Shown: piece by piece, positions 36,914-48,842 of the stretch
Numbering within the stretch: position 1 is the first letter of the stretch
Layout: each line of letters opens with the position of its first letter
Assembly (NCBI RefSeq): GCF_000143415.4
Contig: NW_003314268.1
Span: forward strand, 47,511-111,510
Length of the DNA stretch: 64,000 bases
From: Selaginella moellendorffii
Taxonomy: Eukaryota; Streptophyta; Lycopodiopsida; Selaginellales; Selaginellaceae
Direction of reading: 5' to 3'
Notes under the pieces: model-generated
Told to the model about the DNA's origin: nothing
Seen by the model: only the letters and a program-made list of their open reading frames with translations
The model's database searches: none
Made by a program: the position numbers and the translations under genes

Positions 36914-38803
36914 ATGTGTGATCACCGCAGGCTTGTTTCTCTGATTGAGTCGTGTAGAGATTTCTCCACAGCTGTTCGGATCGAAGCGCGCATCGACTAC
37001 CGAGACAACGACGTGTTGGTTCTCAACAAGCTGATAGAACTGTTTGGAAACTTTGGACGGATTGACAAGGCTCGAGAGATTTTTGACAGGATCGGGCCAA
37101 GCAAGGACAGCTTCTCGTGGGTGTTTATGCTATCAGCCTATGCGCACAATGGCTACATTGACGATGCGGAGGGGATATTCATTGCGATGCCCGGGAAGAA
37201 CTTGTTTGCGTGGACTGCCATGCTCGCAGCATATGCCCAGAATGGGCAACTGCAGCAGGCCGAGATTCTGTTCGCTCGAATGCCACTCTGGAATATCGTG
37301 ACGTGGAATTCCATGCTGGCGGCGTACACGCAAGAGGGCCACATCCACGTGGCACGTTGCTTGTTTGATTATTTGCCCGAGCGCAATGTCATATCGTGGA
37401 CTGTGCTTCTTACGGCATATGCTCAAAGAGGGGATTTGCTGCTCGCAAGAGGTTTGTTCGAGGATATGCCGCAGAGGAATTTGTTTGCGTGGACTGCCAT
37501 GCTGTCGGCATATGCCCAAGAATCTAATCTAGAAGAGGCAAAGTTTATGTTTGATAGAGTTCCAGAGCACAACGTTGTGACGCAAAACGCAATGCTGACG
37601 ACATATGCCCAGAACGGGTATTTGCAAGAAGCGAAGAAGATGTTTGATGACATGGCGGAGCGCGACGTCGTGACGTGGAACTCGCTGCTGACGGGATTTG
37701 TCCAAGCTGGCAAGACTGAGGTGGCACGGCGTTTGTTTGAAGACATGCCAATGCGGAATCTAATGTCGTGTAACACCATGTCCTCGGCATATGCCCAGAA
37801 AGGGAATCTGGAAGATGCCAAGCATATTATTAGGACGTCTCCTTTTCTCAATCTGGTCACGTGTAATATTCTCCTGTCGGGAAGTTCCCAGAAAGGGAAT
37901 CTTGCAGATGCCAGGAGCATGTTTAACAAAATGCCCGAGAAGAGCATGGTGACGTGGAATGCTATGCTTGTAGCATATGCCCAGAACGGGCACCTGGAAG
38001 AGGCCAAGTCAGCATTTGACGCGATGCCGGAACGTGACAGCGTGTCATGGAACGCCTTGCTGGCGGCTTACTCGCTCCACGGCTATGCTGAGCTGGCGGA
38101 GCGGCTTTTCCAGGACATGATGACGTGGGAGCCTGACGTGGTGGCGTGGAACACGATGCTGGGCGTATATGCCCAATGCGGGCAATTGGAGAGAGTGGAG
38201 CCCTTGTTCTATCAAATGCCGCAGAGGAACATCGTCTCCTGGAACGCGATGCTGGGGGCGATCGCACAGGGGAAACATCGCGATCGCGTCACTGGATTCT
38301 TCTTCCGGATGCCAGAGCGCGACACAATCTCGTGGTCGACGCTGCTATCGGCGTATTCTTCCATGGGCGAGCACTCCTGCGCAATCAAAGCCTTCGATTC
38401 GATGAAGAGCAGCGAAGATCCGGACGCCGCGAGCTTCGTGTCGATCCTGGCGTGCTGCAGCTATGTCGGGAGGACGATTGGCCGCCGCTGTTTCGCTTGC
38501 ATGGTCACGGATTTCCAGATCGCGCCCCAGAGGCAGCACTACTGCTGCATTGTCGATCTTCTAGCGCGGGCGGGATTCTTGGAGGAAGCGGAGGAGCTTG
38601 TGACGAACATGCCCTTTGTTCCACACGTCCTGGAGTACGTATGCTTGATCGGAGCCTCGAGAAACCACAGGGATCTGGTGTGTGGCAGTGGCGCCACGAA
38701 ATCCGTGCTAGATCTAAGCCTGGGGCCGAGAGATTCTGCGGCATTCATCCTCCTCGCTAACATGTATAGCCTCAAGAACCCTAAATCTCTACAAGCAGCT
38801 TAA
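36914..38803 (+). CDS. PPR protein made of tandem 31-residue S motifs
   Basis: Intronless, 629 residues. From about residue 70 to 500 there are about 14 consecutive repeats of 31 residues (one of 33) of the form xxxWxxMLxAYAQxGxLxxAxxxFxxMPxxN. These are S (SS) motifs; the P and L motifs of classical PLS proteins are missing. The C-terminal part (YCCIVDLLARAGFLEEAEE, NMPF) resembles the start of an E domain, and no DYW deaminase domain follows. Such proteins bind organellar RNA, one base per repeat, and act in editing, splicing or stabilisation. I see no clear targeting peptide; the N-terminus starts MCDHRRLVSLIES. The start is the first ATG of the frame. Confidence 0.92.
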   Translation: MCDHRRLVSLIESCRDFSTAVRIEARIDYRDNDVLVLNKLIELFGNFGRIDKAREIFDRIGPSKDSFSWVFMLSAYAHNGYIDDAEGIFIAMPGKNLFAWTAMLAAYAQNGQLQQAEILFARMPLWNIVTWNSMLAAYTQEGHIHVARCLFDYLPERNVISWTVLLTAYAQRGDLLLARGLFEDMPQRNLFAWTAMLSAYAQESNLEEAKFMFDRVPEHNVVTQNAMLTTYAQNGYLQEAKKMFDDMAERDVVTWNSLLTGFVQAGKTEVARRLFEDMPMRNLMSCNTMSSAYAQKGNLEDAKHIIRTSPFLNLVTCNILLSGSSQKGNLADARSMFNKMPEKSMVTWNAMLVAYAQNGHLEEAKSAFDAMPERDSVSWNALLAAYSLHGYAELAERLFQDMMTWEPDVVAWNTMLGVYAQCGQLERVEPLFYQMPQRNIVSWNAMLGAIAQGKHRDRVTGFFFRMPERDTISWSTLLSAYSSMGEHSCAIKAFDSMKSSEDPDAASFVSILACCSYVGRTIGRRCFACMVTDFQIAPQRQHYCCIVDLLARAGFLEEAEELVTNMPFVPHVLEYVCLIGASRNHRDLVCGSGATKSVLDLSLGPRDSAAFILLANMYSLKNPKSLQAA

Positions 38804-38942
38804 ACTTCCAATCCGACGGTTCAGATGTGCTTGATCTGGGCCGTTGGCACAGAGCATCTGGACCGTTGGCTTTAAGATATGGTGTTTTGAATTGTTTGTC
38901 CAAACCCCAAAACCCCTAGGGGGAGGAAGACGAAGAACAGCG

Positions 38943-41047
38943 ATGTCAGCGGCGAGCACCGCCGTGAAATTAGGTATGCTCGCGACTCCCTCGAAGATCA
39001 GCGAATCGAGATGCCACAGGTCGACGCGCCGGGCGGAAGCTCACGCTTCCTCGTCAGGAACAGGGACAGGGATCTTGGAGATGGGATCTTGCCGATGCGC
39101 AATGCAGCGCAGCGATGGCGAACTCATCCACAAGATGACTAAGAGCACAATGGAGGCCGCGATTGGGCCGGCCGGAGTAGAGCAGCAGCATCGAAATATT
39201 TCGGTGGCGACGAGACTGGCAGAGGGCGTGCTGGAAGAGAAGCCTTGCTTGGATGAGAATGCACAGCAATGGTGGATAGAATCTGGGGGCAGGCTTCCTT
39301 CTCTCGAGAGGATTTTGCTAGAAGCGCGGTGGTCTTTCAGGCAAGAGGTAGAGTGGTCTTCTTCGAGAGAGGGTGATAGCGAGATGGAGGAATCTAGCAA
39401 TCCCAAGGTTGTGAGATCGGGACGGCCTGGAGCAAGGCAACGAAGGCTTGCTGCCAAGGAGCAAAGGGGCGAGACCACGACGAGTACTTCTTCCAGGGAG
39501 GAAGGCTTGGGGAACAACTCAAGCAAAAATGCTAGTGTTCCAACTCGACGAAGAAGGACTAAAGGCGTGAAAACGGAGAGATCCATGAAAGGCTTCGTGG
39601 ATTCGTTTCTTAAAAACGCTGAGCCGCATGACATGACGAACGAGGAGCAGCTTGATTTGTGGGAGAAAATACGTATGGCTGGTGAATTGGTGAAGGAACA
39701 AGAGAGGTTGGACTTGGCTGTTTTTCATTTTTTCTCTCACTCACTAGCATACTTTTACTTCCTTCCAGGCTGATCTCCAAACTTGGTTACGAGCCTTCCA
39801 TGCACCAATTGGCGACAGCGTCGGGGTTGCCTGTGAAGCAAGTGACACTGATTTTGAGCCAAGGCGGTGCCGCGAGGAAGCGGATGATCCTGTCCAATCT
39901 CAGGCTCGTCGTCGCAATTGCAAGGCGCTACGAGAACATGGGAGTTGAGATTGGCGATCTGATTCAGGTGGTGATTCCGTTTCCTCGTCCAAGTTTTGCA
40001 ATTTCAAACGTAAGAACAGCTCTACGCTGAAGCAGGAAGGTACTCTTGGACTCATCCACGGGCTTGAGAAGTTCGACGTGAGCCGAGGCTTCAAATTCTC
40101 TACATATGCGTACTGGTGGATCTTTCAAGTAAGTAGATCCTTTTCTGGTGCTTAGATACCTCGGAGAACTTAGAGGACTATGGTTTGGTTTTTTTCACGC
40201 AGGCAATGATCCGATCTTTGGACAAGCGAGGGAAATGCGTGAGATATCCATTCCATCTCTGTGAAGCCATCCGAAAGATCAATCAGCTGAGGAACAGACA
40301 AGTTGACGACAGGCCAGTGTCAGTCGAGGTAAAGTTTACTCTTTTACGGTCAAGCAATTTTCCAGTTCCTTTATATTTTGTTCTAGACTATGATGCAAGT
40401 CCTTAAGCTGCCGAGGGCCAGGATCGAAATCGCCCTTCAGGTTTAGACATGCCTCGTCTTTTCTGCGTTTACCAATAGTATTTCAGGCAAGCAACTACAG
40501 GCTAACATCCTTAGATCGACATGTAGCCAACAAACGCTGCTTTGAAGAAGGGGATCCTCTCGAGGACGTAAGTAGCAATTGGACTTTTTTCCCTTAGATC
40601 ATATGGTCACTTCACATTCAATGCACAGTTTATCGTTGATCAAAACGTGGAGAATCAGCCATGGCTGATGGCGGAAAGAGATGCTGTGAAGGTAAAAACG
40701 CTTACTTTCAAGCAATAGTTCTCATTTTGTATGATTCTCAGGAAGAATTGGATCGACTTCTGGAATCAAAGCTAGATGCTCGAGAACGCGAAGTTATCAG
40801 AAAACGCTTTGGCCTCCATCCCAACCAGACATCGCCACTCTCAAGGCACGAAATTGGTAGAAGGTAAGCTCTCTTCGTCTAAAGTTTGGAGTTTTTTCTT
40901 CACGATTTGCGATCTATCAGCTGTGGAATCTCGAGAGAACGAGTAAGACAATTGGAGAACGATGCCATGGCCAAGCTCCGCGCTTGCAAGTCGAGATTAA
41001 GCATGGAATTCCTCTTAAGCTCCGCGTATGACACTATCCTTTGGTAA
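38943..41047 (+). CDS. Plastid sigma-70 factor
   Basis: Nine exons (38943-39706, 39769-39967, 40036-40128, 40203-40328, 40387-40440, 40487-40567, 40629-40691, 40742-40863, 40921-41047) join in frame to 542 residues. Nuclear-encoded sigma factors direct the bacterial-type plastid RNA polymerase to its promoters. The Ser/Arg-rich N-terminus fits a chloroplast transit peptide. Region 2 (about 290-365) has [28 protein letters not shown] and [15 protein letters not shown], and region 4 (about 470-535) has [13 protein letters not shown] and the helix-turn-helix [11 protein letters not shown]. Which SIG type it is cannot be told by eye. An in-frame ATG at 38844 would add 33 residues; the ATG at 38943 is preferred because a transit-like sequence begins there. 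Confidence 0.92.
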
Positions 41048-41248
41048 AAGTAAAATAGTTGAAATCAAATGTAAAAGTTTTGTTTGCCGTTGGATTGTCC
41101 CCATCTCTGGCCGTCTAAATTTCGAGGCAAGGGTTTGCGCCCTGGAAGCGCTGGATCTAGGTGGAGCGCGCTCGAGCTGAGATTCGGGCGCCCTAGGTCA
41201 GTTCTCTAGCTGCGGGAGTGCGCAGATCGAAGCCGCGCTAGATCGAAG

Positions 41249-44200
41249 ATGCTGACGAAATTCGAGACCAAGAGCAATCGCGTCAAGGGCTTGAGCTTCC
41301 ATCCCCGGCGGCCATGGATCTTGGCCAGTCTCCACAGCGGCGTCATCCAGCTATGGGATTACCGGATGGGATCGCTGATAGATCGCTTCGACGAGCACGA
41401 TGGGCCGGTTCGCGGCGTCCACTTCCACAGATCTCAGCCACTTTTCGTCTCGGGAGGTAAGATTTCCTTGCTTTCCTCACCGATCGATCGACATTTTGTT
41501 CGATCGACCGATTTCTTTGCTTTCCTGAGTCGCTGCTGAAAGGATCCCTTCTTTTTAAGGTGATGACTACAAGATCAAGGTGTGGAACTACAAGACGAGG
41601 AGATGCCTGTTCACGCTGCTGGGCCATTTGGATTACATCCGGACAGTCCAGTTCCATCAAGAGTATCCTTGGATCGTGAGCGCCAGCGACGATCAGACTA
41701 TCAGGATCTGGAACTGGCAGTCCCGGACGTGTATCTCCGTGCTCACAGGCCACAATCACTACGTGATGTGTGCCTCGTTCCACGTCAAGGAGGATCTCGT
41801 GGTTTCGGCGTCGCTGGATCAGACTGTTCGTGTGTGGGATATCAGTGCTCTACGCAAGAAGACTGTTTCTCCGGCCGAGGATCTTCTGAGGCTCACTCAG
41901 ATGAACAGCGATCTGTTTGGTGGCGGTGATGCGGTTGTCAAGTATGTGCTTGAAGGCCATGACAGGGGTGTCAACTGGGCTTCCTTCCATCCGAGCTTGC
42001 CTCTCATTGTCTCTGGAGCTGATGATCGACAAGTCAAGTTGTGGAGGATGAATGGTAAGCCCATTGTTCTCCTTTTTTATCTCTCTTGCTTTCTAAAATT
42101 TCTTTGTTTTTTCCATTTTCTAGATACGAAGGCTTGGGAGGTGGACACCTTACGAGGTCACGTAAACAACGTCTCCTGCGTCATGTTCCACGCTCGCCAG
42201 GACATTATCGTCTCGAACTCGGAGGACAAGACCATTCGGATCTGGGACATGTCGAAGCGATCTGGCGTGCATACTTTCAGGAGAGAGCACGACCGTTTCT
42301 GGATTCTTTCGGGCCACCCTGAGATGAATCTACTCGCAGCGGGACATGACAGCGGCATGATCGTGTTTAAGCTGGAAAGGGAGAGGCCGGCGTATACAGT
42401 CAGTGGAGGGGTGCTGTACTACGTCAAAGAAAGACATTTGAGGACTTACGATTTTGCCACCGGGAAGGACAACCCCCTGATCGCCATCCGGAGGCCTGGA
42501 TCTACTGGGATGAACCAAGCACCGAGAACTATGTCTTACAATCCAGCGGAGAATGCCGTGCTCTTGTGCTCCGACGTTGACAACGGTTCTTACGAGTTGT
42601 ACGTCATATCGAAGGACAGCATTGGCAAGAACGATACTCAAGAAGCAAAGAAAGGCAGTGGATCATCGGCTGTTTTCGTGGCCAGGAACCGGTTTGCAGT
42701 TCTAGATAAGGCTCACAACTTGATTGTAGTCAGGAATCTCCGGAACGAGCTCTCGAAGAAAGTCGACGCTCCGGCACCAACAGTAGATGCAATCTTCTAT
42801 GCGGGAACAGGAACTCTTCTCTGTCGCTCAGATGACAAGGTGATCTTGTTCGACATCCAGCAAAAGTCGATTTTGGGAGAGATCAACAGCCCGCAGGTGA
42901 AGTACGTGGTGTGGTCACAGGATATGGAGGCTGTTGCTTTAGTGAGCAAGCATAGTATCGTCATGGCAACGAAGAAGCTAGCTCTTAAGTGCAGTGTTCA
43001 CGAGACAATTCGTATCAAGAGTGCTGCATGGGACGAAACAGGAGTGTTCATCTATACGACGTTGAATCATATCAAGTACTGCCTTCCAAATGGAGACAGC
43101 GGCACCATCATGACTCTGGACGTTCCCATTTACATCACTCGAGTTGCTGGAGACAAGGTTTACTGTCTCGACAGGGATGGAAAAGTGAGGACGATCACCA
43201 TCGACACTACAGAGTTTACGTTCAAGCTTGCATTGATTCAGAAGCGTTATGACCGAGTTTTGGAGATGATCAGAAGCTCCCAACTTTGTGGACAGGCGAT
43301 CATCTCGTACCTCCAGCAGAAAGGATTTCCAGAGGTGGCCTTGCACTTTGTCAAGGATGAGAGGACGAGGTTCAATCTGGCTATCGAGTGCGGCAACATC
43401 GAAGTGGCAGTCGTGTCAGCAAAGGAAATCGACGAGAAGGATTACTGGTACAGGCTCGGAGTGGAGGCTTTGCGACAGGGAAACCATGAGATTGTGGAGT
43501 ACGCTTACCAGCGGACGAAGAACTTTGAGAGGCTGTCGTTCCTCTACTTGATAACTGGTAACTTGGAGAAGCTGTCCAAGATGCTCAAGATCGCAGAGAT
43601 GAGGAACGACGTGATGGGATGCTTCCACAACGCCTTGTACCTGGGCGACGTCGAAGAGCGAGTGAAGCTACTTGAGAAATCGGGACACCTTCCTCTTGCC
43701 TATGCAGCGGCTAAAGTTCATGGTCTCGATGAGGTGGCGGAGCGTTTGGCCACTGAGCTGGGTGATAAGGTTCCACAGATTCCGAAACTCGAGACGTCGA
43801 AGCTGCTACTGCCGCCGAGCCCAATCCTCCGTGACAACAACTGGCCTTTGCTCCTGATCAGCAAAGGCTTCTTCGAAGGCGCCTTTGCTGAGCCGGGGGT
43901 GGTAGACCAAGAAGAAGAAAACGCCCCGGATGCTTGGGGCGACGAGCTCGTCATACCCAGCGGAGATGCTCAAGCTGGAGCTGCCGAGGCCGAAGACCTG
44001 GAGGAGGCCGGAAGAGCTGGTCCTGGAGCCGAGGGCGAGGAGGAAGGAGGATGGGAACTGGAAGACTTGGAACTTCCTCCGGAAGTGGTGCAGTCGCAAG
44101 CCTCGGCNNNNNNNNNNNNNNNNNNNNNNNNNNNNNNNNNNNNNNNNNNNNNNNNNNNNNNNNNNNNNNNNNNNNNNNNNNNNNNNNNNNNNNNNNNNNN

Positions 44201-45071
44201 NNNNNNNNNNNNNNNNNNNNNNNNNNNNNNNNNNNNNNNNNNNNNNNNNNNNNNNNNNNNNNNNNNNNNNNNNNNNNNNNNNNNNNNNNNNNNNNNNNNN
44301 NNNNNNNNNNNNNNNNNNTTCAGGCCAGTCGAGTCCCTCACATATGGGCTCGAGAGGAACTGGTCGGACTCGTCACCTCCAAACGTCCGAAACGGCCCGG
44401 CACTAATCTACAAGCTCCCGGCGCTGGAAGATCGAGCAAAGCAGGCGTACAAGGCGACAACTGAGGGGAAGTTTAGCGAAGCTCTCCGCCTCTTCCTGAG
44501 CATCCTCCACACCGTTCCAGTGATCGTGGTGGACAGCCGCAAGGAAGTTGACGACGTCAAGGACCTCATCGGCAAGAGCAAGGAGTACGTCCTTACGCTC
44601 AAGATGGAGCTCAAGCGCAAGGAGCTCAAAGACGAGCCGGTCCGGCAGGCCGAGCTCGCGGCCTACTTCACTCACTGCGACATCCAGCCTTCTCACATCC
44701 GGCTGGGACTCCAGTCGGCCATGGGGGTCGCGTATCGCTGCAACAATTTCAACACGGCGGCGCAGCTGGCGAGGCGATTGCTGGACATGAATCCAAGCCA
44801 GGCCGGCATCGCCAAGGCGAAGCAGGTCCTCCAGGCGTGCGAGAGGAACCCCCGCGACGAGAACAGGATGAACTACGACGGCAGGAACCCGTTTGTGGTG
44901 TGTGGAGCGACGTTTACGCCCATCTACGCGGGAAGCAGATCGGTGTCGTGCCCCTACTGCGCTGCTCGGTTCGTCCCCGAGGTGGCCGGGCAGATTTGCA
45001 GCGTCTGTGACTTGGCGGTGGTGGACGCTGATGCGTCCGGGCTTGTGTGCTCCGCGACTCAATCGCGATGA
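41249..45071 (+). CDS. COPA: Coatomer subunit alpha
   Basis: Three exons (41249-41456, 41560-42054, 42124-45071) encode about 1216 residues, the normal alpha-COP length. The protein starts [19 protein letters not shown] and has an N-terminal WD40 propeller ([51 protein letters not shown]), a second propeller, an alpha-solenoid, an acidic linker (about 845-895) and the C-terminal COPI domain ending in a CX2C pair. It forms the outer coat of COPI vesicles with beta'- and epsilon-COP and binds dilysine cargo signals. A 211-bp run of N (44108-44318) hides about residues 896-966, but the frame is kept across it. Confidence 0.96.
44108..44318. other. Assembly gap (211 N)
   Basis: Undetermined bases inside the last COPA exon. 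Frame agreement on both sides suggests that the length is about right or differs by a multiple of three. Confidence 0.99.
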
Positions 45072-46079
45072 GGTGGAAGAACATCATGAGGTAAGAAAAA
45101 AACATTTCTCTTTTTTACTTCGTGATAACTCTTTTGTTTGCTCTGGCAGGACTTTGGCTTTCTTTTGTAGTACCTTCTTCGTGAAATAATTTAATGAAAT
45201 ACTGTACCAGAGTATATCAAGAATAGTTAATGAGTGCAAGATTGTGCTAATTATTATTCTATATATTATCATGGAGAGCAGCAACTATATTGACACTGTT
45301 AGCACATTACATTTGATCGGTCAACATGCAAGCTTTTTATCACACGTCTTCTAATGCACATTGTCCAGGTACGGTATCTTGAATGGGATTGGAAATCCAA
45401 TTCCGTCAGCGCAGACTAGGTTAATCGATAATAAATTGGACGACTCACAACGTTGTCCCTCTTCTGATTCTCTCTTAAACTCAGCTCCAGATTTTCCAAC
45501 TTGTAAGTCTAAGAAATGAGAGACTGGGAGATTAAAAAACACGATGGCTGCCGCTCTCCTCCCTGCTACTAAAGCAGAGTTTCTGGTCCTGCTTGCGACA
45601 CCATCAAGAAACCACCGGCATTGGAGGAGAATGAACTTTGATTCTCACTACTATACATCTTTGTAAAGAGCAACAATCAAGGGTGCTTGAGCTTCCTACT
45701 GAGGATTTTGGATTATACACAGTTGCTATTGGTTAACTACCACATTGGACATCTTGGAAGCATATGAGCAGCCTGATCCAAAGTTGGATGTAGTGGATGA
45801 GAAGAGTGAAGATGCCAATACGCAAGAGAAACTCTTGGATACGCCTCACTTACAGGTATTTGGCCATGGTTTTCCAGATTCCATTCATGAGGTTCGCTTC
45901 ATGGTTTGCCTTAAAAGAGTTCTCCAAATGGTTTCACAGGTATATAGTACAGCCTCAAGAGAACACAGTTTTTGCATTGTGACAAGGCATGGCAACAATT
46001 CATTTGGTTCAATTTTGGGAGCAAGCACATAGCAAAAGTAAGCATGACAATAAAAAGAGAAAGAGAATTCCTTGCTTGC
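45072..46079. other. COPA 3' flank and unassigned DNA
   Basis: AATGAAATA-type polyadenylation context lies near 45192. A 95-codon frame at 45745-46032 and a 63-codon minus frame at 45351-45542 resemble nothing I know and are left unassigned. Confidence 0.45.
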
Positions 46080-46083
46080 TTAG

Positions 46084-46356
46084 ATGCTTTATTTCGTTAA
46101 AGTGGAACTTTTCATTATCCCACTTATGGTGTGTGGCCACATGCCATTTTTATAACAACAATAAAAAATTGAAGTTTTAGCTTTATAATTTATAAATTAA
46201 AAACTTTTCATATGATTTTGTGTTATAATATTGTGAAATATAAAAAATATAGAAATATTAATAAATATTAATTAAGTACTAGGAAATGGCATGTGGACAC
46301 ATGCTAATTAATGTCCCACTTTACTGAATAAGTTCCACTTTAACGAAATAAAGCAT
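46084..46356. mobile_element. Foldback MITE, 273 bp, TTAG flanks
   Basis: The first about 70 bases (starting ATGCTTTATTTCGTTAAAGT) are repeated inverted at the end, with an AT-rich centre. TTAG is found directly on both sides (46080-46083 and 46357-46360), consistent with a target duplication. No coding capacity. TTA within the duplication would fit PIF/Harbinger, but the superfamily is not settled. Confidence 0.8.
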
Positions 46357-46479
46357 TTAGTGCTTCAACTTGCTGTGTGTTGAGTGAACATCAAGCAACT
46401 ACTTTGTTTAGTATAATTTATAAATATAAAATTAATCTTATTATATATCACTTTATGATAATTGCTATTATTCATTATT

Positions 46480-48092
46480 GGGATGATGCTTTCCCACATG
46501 TTTCTAAAAGATAATGAATTAATTGTATTGTAAGGATTGAAGTTTTCTTTTGGATATCTTTAAGTGTGCATTTGGACATATTAATGATTATTATGATCTC
46601 TATTAGGAGTTGTGGAACCTTTTGCTTCATGAGAGTCAAATATGTTAGAGTAAATCAAATTAAGTATATTATATTGAGCACTTCATCAAATCATATGGGA
46701 TATATATATGCCAACCATCCTTGACAATGCTCTTCGACTGGTATAATATCATGAGATATAATGCATTGGTCATCAAAGGATTTCAAGATTTTATAAGCAA
46801 ATGTTAAGAAGATGTTAGAGAAAAGTGTTATCTAAAGTCTTTATTTTGTGACAAAGTTTTATAGGAGTATTTGATTCTATCATTTATTAAACAATGTGAA
46901 TATTCCATATATATACCCTTACACTAAAGATCTTTTGGATTGTTTGGGTAAAAGTTATTAGTTCATCCAATTAAATTTTTCTTTTGAGTACTAATAAATC
47001 TCAATGGCTAAGAAAGATGTTTTAAAGACTACTTTTTGTACACTTTATAGTTTGTGATGATGCCATTCAATTTGAATAATACTATAATGGCGAATGATGG
47101 ATAAAATTCTTTTTATGCCAAAGTGATTATTAATTTTATTGATGATGTCTTGATTCATTTGAAGGAATATAAAAGGAGCACAATCATGATGTTTACAATT
47201 AATTTAAAGCTGAAGCGGTTGAAGTGTGTATTTGGGTTTAATAACATAATTTATCTTAGGTATTATATTTTTATGAGGTCTTACAAGTTGATCCTAACAA
47301 ACAAAATGTTATTCTGAAGTTCTCCACTCAAAAATGTATAAACAATATGTAGTGTTTCCTTAATAAATACAATATTTTAATTGTTTTGTTATTCATCTTT
47401 CTAATTGTAATATGAGTTGTTAAAGTCATCAACAACATCTTTTATTAGGTATGAAGATAATAAATAAACATTTGTAAATCTTAAAGAAGTGTTAATAACT
47501 TCTTCAATTTTGGCATGTGGATGCTTTTAATATTGATCTTGAAGGTGTGTTGATGTAAGAGAATATAAGTGTACTTGGTCAACATCATCCTATTGCATAC
47601 ATCAGTCATATATTACAACTAATAAAGGTGAATTACTTTATAGTAGGAAATGAGTCTTTAGCATTAGTTTGGGTTTCAAGAAGCTTCATGTGTACTTGCA
47701 TAGTTCTTATATGTTGTTATAAGGTGATTATGTTGCAATTACTTCCTTATTGAAGCAAAAAAATTTAGTTGATCATATTGTTCAGTAGGCTTTAAAGTTT
47801 CAAATATATAATTTCAGGGTTTTTCATTAGTCGAGGAGTTTATAGTTGATATTAACACCCTTTCTCGAACTCCTCTCGCTTTTTACTTTCTTATTTTATT
47901 TTGGAGGAGTTTGTTATTTTTTGCATTAATGGAGTTTCTAGATGACAATTATATATCGTTAGTGGTTGTTATGCTTGATGGTCAATATTTGTAATGTGCA
48001 GAGTTAGATTTACCTTCTTTAAACAAGGTTTATGAGGCTTAAAAGGTTAAGCCATAGATTCGAAGGCTTCATAATAGATTTGAAAATCATGT
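46480..48092 (+). pseudogene. Decayed gypsy gag, RT and RNase H
   Basis: The DNA is a diverged relative of the element at 22032-25280. Gag remnants match DDA..., ALQ and the FEHANDYDD region; an RT fragment (about 47123-47317) reads FIDDVLIHLKE and LKRLKCVFGFN, then an RNase H part (about 47580-47830) matches HPIAY and KVNY. Many stops and frame shifts. Unlike the 22-25 kb copy, part of RT is still here. It is interrupted at 48092 by a TRIM. Confidence 0.65.
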
Positions 48093-48287
48093 TGTAAGCA
48101 ACCAAACGGAATGGCTCAAAGGACAATCCATAAGAGTTCAAATATAGAGGGAAAGGACTTATGAATAAAAGTGCACCCCTTTTTCCAAACGATTAAGGGT
48201 CTTGGGATATTTGAGGTTAAGACCCTAAACCGTCTTTGAATTTGAATAGTACTAAGCTGAGTGACCTTCCGAATCCAATAGCTTACA
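48093..48287 (+). repeat. TRIM 5' LTR (195 bp)
   Basis: Pairs with 48430-48624; same length and ends, with scattered substitutions. Confidence 0.92.
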
Positions 48288-48429
48288 TTTGGTATCAAAG
48301 GGGTCTTGAGTCCAACTCTATTGGTTAGCTTAGGGGAATCACACTACATGTTGAGATTGACATCTGGTAGGTCCAGTTTGCCTTCAGCTGGGCTCAACCC
48401 AAGTAAACTTGTAGGGAAGTATGGTGGAT

Positions 48430-48624
48430 TGTAAGCAACCAAAGGGAACGACTTGAGAAACAATCCATAAAGGTTCAAATATAGAGGGAAAGGGCCCATG
48501 AATAAAAATACACCCCTTTTTCCAATCAGTTAAAGATATTAGGATATTTGGGGTTAAGCATCCTTAGGTTTGAATAATACTAGGGTGGGTGACCTTCCAG
48601 GAAGTCCAAATTTAAGAGCTTACA
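48430..48624 (+). repeat. TRIM 3' LTR (195 bp)
   Basis: Pairs with 48093-48287; followed directly by the CATGT target duplication. Confidence 0.92.
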
Positions 48625-48629
48625 CATGT

Positions 48630-48720
48630 ATCACTTTTTGATTACTTGCTATTTCAATATTTATATTCTCAATATTCGTAGTATAGGTGATTTTGGCCAT
48701 ATACTTTATTATAGGATAAC
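48630..48720 (+). pseudogene. Gypsy continuation after the TRIM
   Basis: Matches the element at about 23786-23880 (TATTCTCAATAT and following), showing that the TRIM split one older gypsy copy. Confidence 0.55.
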
Positions 48721-48842
48721 TATATAGAAGAATTGGTATCTATGTTAAAGATAACAAAGCATAACCCAAGTTTCAAGGCCTTGGGCCATTAAATAAAGTG
48801 GATAAGTCCAAAAATAGAAACTTTTCAAAAAGTTCTCTATAT

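Larger units (their letters stand above)
48093..48624 (+). mobile_element. TRIM (miniature LTR retrotransposon), 532 bp
   Basis: Two 195-bp direct repeats (48093-48287 and 48430-48624) start TGTAAGCAACCAAA and end GCTTACA. They enclose only about 140 bp, which begins with the primer-binding site TTTGGTATCAAAGG (48288-48301, initiator tRNA-Met type). CATGT flanks both sides (48088-48092 and 48625-48629), a perfect 5-bp target duplication. There is no coding capacity, as expected of terminal-repeat retrotransposons in miniature. It interrupts the decayed gypsy RNase H/integrase junction. Confidence 0.92.

Noticed and set aside
43930..44464. Frames running through the N gap
   Set aside because: Shadow frames of COPA that stay open only because undetermined bases contain no stops.
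45745..46032. 95-codon frame left of the MITE
   Set aside because: No recognisable domain and no splice or family support.
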